A model generated the notes under the pieces. That model saw only the letters and a program-made list of their open reading frames with translations, had not been told where the DNA came from and did not search any database. Positions 1-4,927 of a DNA stretch of 6,952 nucleotides are shown in pieces. Made by a program: the position numbers and the translations under genes. The stretch is from Calditrichota bacterium (GTDB lineage: Bacteria > Zixibacteria > MSB-5A5 > GN15 > FEB-12): contig DAOWIC010000206.1 in the NCBI GenBank assembly GCA_030641085.1, positions 1-6,952 on the forward strand. Direction: 5' to 3'. The stretch's first letter is position 1, and each line of letters begins with the position of its first letter.

Positions 1-292
1 CGATGTAACCGATGGCGAATAGATTCTCCTCAATCGCCAACCGCTCCACTAAAGCGGGTAAACTGTCGCCCGGCGCTACCGTCAGTGCTCGGCCATCTCT
101 GGAGAGACTGATCGATCCGTGTTCCAGACATATCTCCGCCACCGGGTTTCGGGCAAGCAAAGAATACCGCCCTCGGTCGCCGAAGCGCAGCGATGAATCG
201 AGCCAGCAGTGGCCGTAGCCCTCGCCCATACGGGCGGATATTTCCTCCGGCTGCACAGCCGAGGTTGGTTTTGTTGCTTTTGTTAGTTTCAT
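1..292 (-). CDS. pabB: Aminodeoxychorismate synthase component I (PabB-like), N-terminal part, cut by window edge
   Basis: The minus frame from ATG at 292 is open to the window edge (97 codons, no stop). The visible part resembles the N-terminal domain of the anthranilate synthase I/PabB family. WLDSSLRFGDRGRYSLLARNP (about residues 30-50) matches the family's 'LDS...GRYSxLxxxP' core, and the visible end, LFAIGYI, matches the 'xxGxxGY' stretch that follows. PabB converts chorismate plus ammonia (from a PabA amidotransferase) to aminodeoxychorismate for folate synthesis, in the cytoplasm. The canonical LLES tryptophan-feedback motif of TrpE is not evident (WLDS instead), which favours PabB over TrpE, but the catalytic domain lies outside the window. 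An in-frame TAG lies 18 bases upstream of ATG 292. That start has no clear Shine-Dalgarno. ATG at 229 (codon 22) has GGAGG 14 bases upstream and is an alternative. The gene is divergent from the DUF401 gene. Confidence 0.72.
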   Translation of the reverse strand, partial: MKLTKATKPTSAVQPEEISARMGEGYGHCWLDSSLRFGDRGRYSLLARNPVAEICLEHGSISLSRDGRALTVAPGDSLPALVERLAIEENLFAIGYI

Positions 293-333
293 GGACGACT
301 CAGCAAACTAAAATGAACCACCGGAAAGTCAAG

Positions 334-347
334 CGGTGAAATCACCG
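334..347. repeat. Perfect 6-bp inverted repeat (CGGTGA-AA-TCACCG), possible operator
   Basis: The 14 bases form a perfect dyad with a 2-base centre, in the 95-base divergent gap between pabB and the DUF401 gene. An 8-base palindrome, AATCGATT, follows at 348-355. A short symmetrical site between divergent starts is compatible with a dimeric repressor site, but one instance of this length can occur by chance. No regulator gene is visible next to it. Confidence 0.3.
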
Positions 348-353
348 AATCGA

Positions 354-382
354 TTGACTTTTCCTCGCCGGACGGTTTCTTA
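354..382 (+). promoter_or_regulatory. Weak sigma70-like promoter candidate before the DUF401 gene
   Basis: TTGACT (354-359) matches 5 of 6 positions of a -35 box. At about 17 bases spacing only TTTCTT (377-382) is available as a -10 box, a poor 3 of 6 match. If used, transcription would start close to the ATG at 388 and give a nearly leaderless message, which would fit the badly placed AGGGG (382-386) in front of that ATG. This is suggestive only. Confidence 0.22.
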
Positions 383-387
383 GGGGC

Positions 388-1617
388 ATGGATGCGGTTA
401 AGCTAATTGTTGTCTTCCTGCTGATTGTCATTGCGCTGCGCCGCAAGTTATCGGTCGGGCTGACTCTGCTCGGCGCGGGTATCATTACGGCTCTGCTGTA
501 CCAGCTTCCGATATCGGTGCTGTTGAACGGCTACTGGGAACTGGTCCAATCAAGGCCGTTCATTTTTCTGACCACGGTCGTTATTCTCATTACAATTCTC
601 GGATCGCTTCTGAAGGAGCTGACATTTCTCGAGAAGCTGGCCGCCTCCTGCCGCAGTCTCAAAGGCGGCAATCGCACCGCGGTCTCGATATTACCCGGTA
701 TGATCGGCCTGATGCCGATGCCGGGTGGGGCGTTGTTGTCGGCACCGCTGGTCGACAACGTGCTGCAGGATGGCGACTATCCGGCTGATCTGAAGCTGGT
801 CACCAACTACTGGTTTCGCCACATTTTCGAGTTTTTCTGGCCGGTATATGCAGGGATTATTCTGACCGAGGCGATTACCGGCCTGCCGATATACAAAGTC
901 AGCCTCCTGCAATTCCCGCTAACGATCCTGATGGCCACCATCGGGCTCTTTTTCTTTGTCCGCAGAATCTCGCGCGGTGGCCGTGGGGGGGAGAGCACAG
1001 GCAAGGCACTTCTGGGAATTGTCAGGAGTATCTGGCCGATTGTCCTGGCTATTACTATTTACGGCCTGACCAAAATCGATCTGACCTGGGCGGTGCTGAT
1101 CTCACTCGTAGCGCTGATTGTTGTCGCCCGGCCATCCGTGCAGGCGATAACCCTGTCGCTCAAAAAGGGCTTTTCGCCCAACCTGATCCTTCTGGTTTTC
1201 GGGATACTGTCTTTCCAGATGGTAGTTGAGCTGGTTGGAGCGGTGGAGTCGATCACCAAACTTGCGACATCCTATCACCTTCCGGAAGAACTGATCATCT
1301 TTATTGTCTGCTTTACAATCGGCATACTGACCGGCATGGTTTCGGCGTATGTCGGGCTGGGCTACACATTGCTGGCCGGATTTCTTTATCAGCCGGAGAT
1401 TGTCCCCTCGAACATTTTTTTTGCTTACTTGTCCGGATTTGTGGGCATTATGCTTTCGCCCTCCCATGTCTGCCTGATCCTGACCATTGACTACTTCAAA
1501 ACCGATCTGATGATGGTCTACCGGCGACTGGCGGTGCCGATGCTGCTGTTGGTCGGATTCGCCTATCTGATCTACTTGAGCCCCTGGGGCCAGCTTTTTA
1601 CGTATACAGGCCGATAG
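388..1617 (+). CDS. DUF401 family multi-pass membrane protein, putative transporter
   Basis: This 409-residue, very hydrophobic protein has about ten or more predicted membrane segments, so it sits in the cytoplasmic membrane. It carries the signature stretches of the DUF401 family: GMIGLMPMPGGALLSAPLV (about residues 104-122), NYWFRHIFEFFWPVYAG (140-156), GMVSAYVGLGYTLLAGF (316-332) and LSPSHVCLILTIDYF (356-370). Length and motif order fit a complete member. The family has a transporter-like architecture with duplicated inverted halves reminiscent of ion transporters, but no substrate is established, so none is assigned. ATG 388 is the only sensible start: an in-frame TGA lies at 355-357 and no other start codon lies between. 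An AGGGG lies only one base upstream of the ATG, too close for a standard ribosome site. The gene stands alone, divergent from pabB and separated from the downstream sigma operon by an AT-rich gap. Family assignment is firm; function is unknown. Confidence 0.85.
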   Translation: MDAVKLIVVFLLIVIALRRKLSVGLTLLGAGIITALLYQLPISVLLNGYWELVQSRPFIFLTTVVILITILGSLLKELTFLEKLAASCRSLKGGNRTAVSILPGMIGLMPMPGGALLSAPLVDNVLQDGDYPADLKLVTNYWFRHIFEFFWPVYAGIILTEAITGLPIYKVSLLQFPLTILMATIGLFFFVRRISRGGRGGESTGKALLGIVRSIWPIVLAITIYGLTKIDLTWAVLISLVALIVVARPSVQAITLSLKKGFSPNLILLVFGILSFQMVVELVGAVESITKLATSYHLPEELIIFIVCFTIGILTGMVSAYVGLGYTLLAGFLYQPEIVPSNIFFAYLSGFVGIMLSPSHVCLILTIDYFKTDLMMVYRRLAVPMLLLVGFAYLIYLSPWGQLFTYTGR

Positions 1618-1645
1618 GCGGGTCGGGGCAAATCGCCCTCAATTA

Positions 1646-1690
1646 TTGCTTGTCCCTTTTGAAATATATGTTAAATTATTATACAGCAAT
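1646..1690 (+). promoter_or_regulatory. AT-rich segment, possible housekeeping promoter upstream of the sigma operon
   Basis: The gap after the DUF401 gene contains a strikingly AT-rich run (about 1657-1699) in an otherwise GC-rich window. It has several loose sigma70-type elements: TTGCTT (1646-1651), TTGAAA (1659-1664), TATGTT (1667-1672), TATTAT (1677-1682). No pair has both a good match and a 16-18 base spacer (the best spacings are 12, 15 and 15), so no single promoter can be fixed. The base composition and the position before the operon suggest a basal promoter or UP-like element. Confidence 0.3.
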
Positions 1691-1722
1691 GGAATAAATC
1701 CGCCCGCCGGATTGGAAATGCT

Positions 1723-1750
1723 GGAACTTTAGCCCGGGTGGAGAGTATTA
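1723..1750 (+). promoter_or_regulatory. Candidate ECF (sigmaE-type) autoregulatory promoter
   Basis: GGAACTT at 1723-1729 is identical to the -35 consensus recognised by E. coli-type RpoE sigma factors. After a 15-base spacer, GTATTA (1745-1750) matches 4 of 6 positions of the GTCTAA-type -10 element. The pair lies immediately upstream of an ECF sigma gene, where self-recognised promoters are typical. Transcription would begin near 1756-1758, just after the TTG at 1754, so a message from this promoter would have to use the ATG at 1781 or 1790. The -10 part is only a moderate match. Confidence 0.5.
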
Positions 1751-1780
1751 CTATTGAACCTGAAAATAGGGTCTGATCAT

Positions 1781-2383
1781 ATGGGTGGTATGACGGAAAA
1801 AGAAAAAGACTATACGTTGATGAGGGCGATTCAGAACGGCGATATGGTGGCTTTCAACGATATGGTTGACCGCTACAAAAACAGGCTGATGAACGTCATC
1901 GGCCGGATGCTCTCCTCGACCGAAGAGGCGGAGGATGTAGTTCAGGAGACTTTTGTCCGCGTCTACCAGCATCGTCAGTCGTTCAATTTTAAGCATTGTT
2001 TTTCGACCTGGATTTACACTATCGCCCTGAACCTCGCCCGTAATGAGCTGCGCAAGAGAAAGAAGTTCAAATTTTACGAGATATCTGAAATGCAAGGTAA
2101 CGAGACCGAATTTGCGGTCGAGATGAAACTTCCCAGCCGTTTGCCCCAGGTGCTGAGCGCCGCTATCAAGGGTTTGCCGGAGAAGTATCGCACCGCCTTC
2201 ATGTTGCGCGACATCCAGGAGCTGCCTTACGAAGAGGTAGCCAATATCCTGTCGGTGCCGCTGGGGACGGTTAAGTCCCGGGTGAATCGGGCTCGTATGA
2301 TGCTGCGAGATAAACTGCAACCAAGAATGGAGGAATACAATGCGCTGTCGAAAAGTGCGTTCCTTCCTGTCAGCATACTGTAG
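1781..2383 (+). CDS. ECF subfamily RNA polymerase sigma factor (RpoE/SigW-like)
   Basis: This is a two-domain ECF sigma factor of 200 residues with the chosen start. Region 2 covers about residues 16-95: QNGDMVAFNDMVDRY, then EEAEDVVQETFVRVY (2.2, core RNA polymerase contact), then FSTWIYTIALNLARNELRKR (2.3-2.4, -10 melting and recognition). Region 4 covers about 122-180, with a helix-turn-helix at LPYEEVANILSVPLGTVKSRVNRAR (148-172) for the -35 element; sigma 3 is absent, as usual for ECF. Start choice: TTG 1754 has GGAG 10 bases upstream, ATG 1781 has AGGG 11 bases upstream, and ATG 1790 gives the family-like MTEKEKDY. I chose 1781 because it lies downstream of the candidate autoregulatory promoter. 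The gene is followed by an overlapping zinc-type anti-sigma gene, which fits a membrane-signal-controlled switch. The last 14 residues (NALSKSAFLPVSIL), encoded in the overlap, lie beyond region 4. The ECF class is certain; the exact group and regulon are not known. Confidence 0.93.
   Translation: MGGMTEKEKDYTLMRAIQNGDMVAFNDMVDRYKNRLMNVIGRMLSSTEEAEDVVQETFVRVYQHRQSFNFKHCFSTWIYTIALNLARNELRKRKKFKFYEISEMQGNETEFAVEMKLPSRLPQVLSAAIKGLPEKYRTAFMLRDIQELPYEEVANILSVPLGTVKSRVNRARMMLRDKLQPRMEEYNALSKSAFLPVSIL
2329..2333 (+). promoter_or_regulatory. Ribosome binding site of the anti-sigma gene inside the sigma coding sequence
   Basis: GGAGG lies 6 bases before ATG 2340, within the 3' end of the sigma gene. 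It is the strongest and best-spaced ribosome site in the window. It fixes the anti-sigma start and places initiation where ribosomes translating the sigma gene would keep the site open. Confidence 0.75.
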
Positions 2384-3029
2384 TGACGAGCTGAATGTTC
2401 GTCGCAAGCTGGTGGTGAGCGAGCATCTTTCGACCTGCTCCTCCTGCCGCCAGCAGGAAGCGATTTATCGTTCGATGAACGAGAGCTATCCGAAGATTCC
2501 CGAGTCGAAAGTCTCCGATGATTTCAACGCCAGGCTTCTTAACCGGATAGCGCAGGAACGTTTTGCCGAAACGCGAACCAAGGCCTGGTTGCCGAAACCG
2601 GCACCGGCGTTTAGATGGGGTCGTGCCGTGCCCGTGCTGGTAACCGCCTGTCTGTTGGCGCTGGTGACGATTATGGTCCCCGGATGGGACGATCAGGGGC
2701 AACTCGACCACATGGCCGGTGGGAATCTCGATGATTCTTACCTCACGGTTCAGCCCGACGGCAATCCTAACATGACCGACCGCATTCATGACAACTGGTC
2801 ACTTCCGACACAACTTGCCCTGGCCGAACGGGTAAACCGGATCTCGAACGGATTGACCCAGGTCGGCAGCTTTGGGGGTTACAATCGGGCCACGATATCG
2901 AGCAGCCTGGTCAGCAGCAGACGCGGGCAGATCCCGTATGCCGGCTCATACTACAAGGTGCGACCGGTGATCAAAGTCTATGTTGTTCCGGGAACCTCAT
3001 CGGGCAAGGAGGAAGTAAAGGTATACTAA
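2340..3029 (+). CDS. ZAS-type transmembrane anti-sigma factor
   Basis: This 229-residue protein probably binds and inhibits the sigma factor encoded just before it. The N-terminal cytoplasmic domain has the zinc anti-sigma signature: C3-x25-H29-x3-C33-x2-C36 (HLSTCSSC), with LSAYCSDEL between, the usual LSAYxDGEL helix of zf-HC2 proteins. The Cys-to-His spacing equals that of RsrA as I recall it. An extra Cys14 sits inside the helix. A linker (about 37-95) is followed by one membrane segment at about 96-114 (AVPVLVTACLLALVTIMVP). About 115 residues then lie outside, poorly conserved to my eye, rich in Asp, Asn, Ser and Gly and ending in EEVKVY. The topology resembles RseA-type anti-sigmas that are released by intramembrane proteolysis. 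The gene overlaps the sigma gene by 44 bases in the +1 frame and is followed after one base by the HtrA-like gene, so the three are almost certainly co-transcribed. Role is inferred from motif plus context. Confidence 0.87.
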   Translation: MRCRKVRSFLSAYCSDELNVRRKLVVSEHLSTCSSCRQQEAIYRSMNESYPKIPESKVSDDFNARLLNRIAQERFAETRTKAWLPKPAPAFRWGRAVPVLVTACLLALVTIMVPGWDDQGQLDHMAGGNLDDSYLTVQPDGNPNMTDRIHDNWSLPTQLALAERVNRISNGLTQVGSFGGYNRATISSSLVSSRRGQIPYAGSYYKVRPVIKVYVVPGTSSGKEEVKVY

Positions 3030-3030
3030 A

Positions 3031-4212
3031 ATGCTAACGCGCTGGTACAGGACCGCGACGAGGTATCTTACGATATCCTTATGCGCGGTCTTTTTTTCGA
3101 CACCCTCACATTCCGCCGACAGTTCGCTATACAAGTTTGAAGACGGTCTCAACGACCTGATCTACGACCTCTCGCGTTCGGTCGTGACGGTTGAGGCGTC
3201 CAGTCCGCTGCCGTGGGAGGTTGTCTCCGGCACCGGTGAGACGGCCATATTCGACCTGGTGTCGACCGGGCTTGTGTATGATTCGCTCGGTCATATCCTG
3301 GCGGCCGCTTCCACCGTGATCGGGCGCACCCAGATAATCGTTCGATACGAGGATCGAGTCGCCACCGCAATTGTGGCGGCCATCGACTACCAGCGCGATT
3401 TGGCCCTGCTCAAAGTGGTCAACCCCCTCGGCCACCCGGTGACATTGAGCCAGCAGTACGGTTGCGCCGGACAAATGCTGATCGCTATGGGCGGCGCCTA
3501 TGGTTTGCGCGCGTCACCCTCGCTCGGCTTTTGCGCCGGCGTCAGGCCGGATGGTCTTATCCAGTTTACCGCTCCGATAACCTCCGGCACCGTTGGCGGC
3601 GGCCTGTTCAGCTTGAGCGGTCAGTTGATCGGGCTTATCACCGGCAGTATGGGTCAGGGCAACCTGTCCGATATGGGCCTGGCGGTCCCGGCACAGGAGG
3701 TGAGCGCGATAGCTCAGTACCTTCTGGCCCACGGTGACCGCACGGCCGGCTTTGTCGGTGTCAGTTCGGCCGATATTGAAATAACTCCCGGGATCGAGAT
3801 AATCCCCCCCAACCAGCTTGCGGGCGGCATTCAAAGACGAGAGATAATAGAGCGCGGCGTCGTGATCACCAATGTCCTGCCGTCGTCGCCCGCCGGACGA
3901 GCCGGTTTGCGCAACGGCGATCTTATCTTCAGTATCAACGGTCGGCGAATTGCCTCGGCGCTGGACCTGGCCGCGATAGTCCGTCGTTCCGCCCCGGGGA
4001 TAATCGTGGAGATCGGATTGATTCGGCGAAACAGCGCGCTGCACCTGCCGCTCAAAGTCGGTCAGAAAAAACTGCTGCCATACCAGCCGACAACCCTCGA
4101 TGATATTGGCTTTCCGGAGAACCGCACGTTCAGAGACTCCCTCATGCTCGAGATCAACACTCTCAAACAGACTATTCGCCATCTCGAAGGCCGCCTCAAA
4201 CAGTTGCGCTAA
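3031..4212 (+). CDS. Exported HtrA-like trypsin-fold/PDZ protein, predicted pseudoprotease
   Basis: This 393-residue protein has a signal peptide (hydrophobic about 12-24, likely cleavage near residue 29), a trypsin-like domain (about 45-232), one PDZ domain (about 238-345) and a C-terminal coiled coil (about 369-393, leucines and isoleucines at heptad spacing). Fold landmarks of HtrA are clear: STGLVYDSLGHIL (78-90), RDLALLKV (122-129), the APITSGTVGGGLF loop (181-193) followed by LIGLITG, and FVGV (240-243) as the PDZ carboxylate-binding loop. The triad is broken. The Asp is present (D123), but the His of TNAHV aligns with S94 (ILAAASTV) and the Ser of GNSGGP aligns with V188 (GTVGGG). It should therefore not cleave peptides; binding, scaffolding or sensing through the PDZ is more likely. 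ATG 3031 starts one base after the anti-sigma stop; AAAGG lies 9 bases upstream and AAGGAGG 18 bases upstream. The position recalls MucD, DegS or RseB partners of RpoE-type operons. Confidence 0.85.
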   Translation: MLTRWYRTATRYLTISLCAVFFSTPSHSADSSLYKFEDGLNDLIYDLSRSVVTVEASSPLPWEVVSGTGETAIFDLVSTGLVYDSLGHILAAASTVIGRTQIIVRYEDRVATAIVAAIDYQRDLALLKVVNPLGHPVTLSQQYGCAGQMLIAMGGAYGLRASPSLGFCAGVRPDGLIQFTAPITSGTVGGGLFSLSGQLIGLITGSMGQGNLSDMGLAVPAQEVSAIAQYLLAHGDRTAGFVGVSSADIEITPGIEIIPPNQLAGGIQRREIIERGVVITNVLPSSPAGRAGLRNGDLIFSINGRRIASALDLAAIVRRSAPGIIVEIGLIRRNSALHLPLKVGQKKLLPYQPTTLDDIGFPENRTFRDSLMLEINTLKQTIRHLEGRLKQLR

Positions 4213-4216
4213 GAAA

Positions 4217-4231
4217 TTTTGCTTTGCAAAA
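4217..4231. repeat. Short perfect hairpin TTTTGC-TTT-GCAAAA
   Basis: A 6-bp stem with a 3-base loop begins five bases after the HtrA-like stop, in the 47-base gap before the CMD gene. The stem is AT-rich and is not followed by a T tract, so it does not look like an efficient terminator. It could mark an mRNA processing or pausing site, or be incidental. Confidence 0.3.
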
Positions 4232-4259
4232 CAGACTATCTTTCCGTTAATTCGTGGTT

Positions 4260-4922
4260 ATGAATTTCACCGCCGACAAGAACGTATTCCTGGGCCAACT
4301 GCTCCGCTTTAAACCGGTAGAGAATGCCTCCCAGAGGACGCTGGCGCTCTACTCCGCCGCGGTTGCCCTGGCTGACGACACGGCCATGGAACGCGTGCTC
4401 GGGATGGGCGATCGATACAGCGTGACGCGCGATACGTTTTACGAAATTGTCCTGCAATCGTATCTTTTCCTTGGTTTTCCGCGCATGCTGGGCGCCGCCG
4501 AATGCCTCCACCGCTTCTTTCATGACACAACCAACGGCAGCCGACTGGGGCCGATCAGCCCCGATGAATCAGATGAATGGTACAGCGACGGTCTGAAGCT
4601 GTGTCGCGAAGTGTACGCCGGGAAGTATGAACCTTTGAAGAAAAAGGTCGAGGGAATGGCGCCCGAGGTCTTTCGGTGGATGATTATTGAAGGGTACGGC
4701 AAAGTGCTGTCGCGGCCACAAGTCGATATCAGCACGCGCGAGTTGTCAATCATCGCCTTTCTGATGATGGAAAACCGCCAGAAACAACTGCGGGCACATA
4801 TTAAAGGCGCGCTCAACGTGGGTACGCCGCGTCAATTAATCGAACAGACTGTCAGCGACATCGGTCCCGCGGCCGGTGACGGTATGAAAACCGCTCTCGC
4901 GGTAATTAACCAGGCGGGATAA
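4260..4922 (+). CDS. Carboxymuconolactone decarboxylase (CMD) family protein
   Basis: This 220-residue, mostly alpha-helical soluble protein has no signal peptide. The C-terminal part (about 158-217) is a recognisable CMD repeat: STRELSIIAFLMMENRQKQL, then RAHIKGALNVGTPRQLIEQT (H180 conserved in the family), then a final helix. The N-terminal half (about 27-90, with RDTFYEIVLQSYLFLGFPRM) looks like a second, degenerate CMD repeat. The CxxC pair of AhpD-type peroxidases is missing; the only cysteines are C82 and C115, far apart. Peroxidase activity is thus unlikely. Some family members act on lactones, others are uncharacterised; the real substrate cannot be read from the sequence. GTG 4254 is an alternative start, but ATG 4260 is preferred; neither has a Shine-Dalgarno. 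It lies 47 bases after the HtrA-like gene and 5 bases before the AsmA/TamB-like gene. Confidence 0.75.
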   Translation: MNFTADKNVFLGQLLRFKPVENASQRTLALYSAAVALADDTAMERVLGMGDRYSVTRDTFYEIVLQSYLFLGFPRMLGAAECLHRFFHDTTNGSRLGPISPDESDEWYSDGLKLCREVYAGKYEPLKKKVEGMAPEVFRWMIIEGYGKVLSRPQVDISTRELSIIAFLMMENRQKQLRAHIKGALNVGTPRQLIEQTVSDIGPAAGDGMKTALAVINQAG

Positions 4923-4927
4923 TATCC

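Noticed and set aside
12..218. Small plus-strand open frame of 68 codons at the left edge
   Set aside because: It is the shadow of the minus-strand pabB-like frame, which has recognisable family motifs.
1626..1638. GGGC-AAATC-GCCC hairpin after the DUF401 gene as a terminator
   Set aside because: The stem is only 4 bp and no T tract follows; too weak to call a terminator.
1755..1776. TGAACC (1755-1760) with GTCTGA (1771-1776) as a second ECF promoter
   Set aside because: GTCTGA is a good -10 match, but the spacer is only 10 bases, too short for any ECF promoter.
1751..2407. Minus-strand open frame of 218 codons opposite the sigma factor gene
   Set aside because: It mirrors the ECF sigma gene codon by codon; the plus strand has clear sigma region 2 and 4 motifs and the minus translation resembles nothing.
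2991..3018. GGAACC upstream of the HtrA-like gene as an internal ECF promoter
   Set aside because: It lies within anti-sigma coding sequence and no convincing -10 element follows at 15-17 bases.
3031..3090. Lipoprotein signal at Cys18 of the HtrA-like protein
   Set aside because: The residues before Cys18 are ISL, and a lipobox needs Gly, Ala or Ser directly before the Cys; an ordinary signal peptide cut near residue 29 fits better.
3514..4182. Minus-strand open frame of 222 codons opposite the HtrA-like gene
   Set aside because: Antisense shadow; the plus strand carries the trypsin-fold and PDZ motifs.
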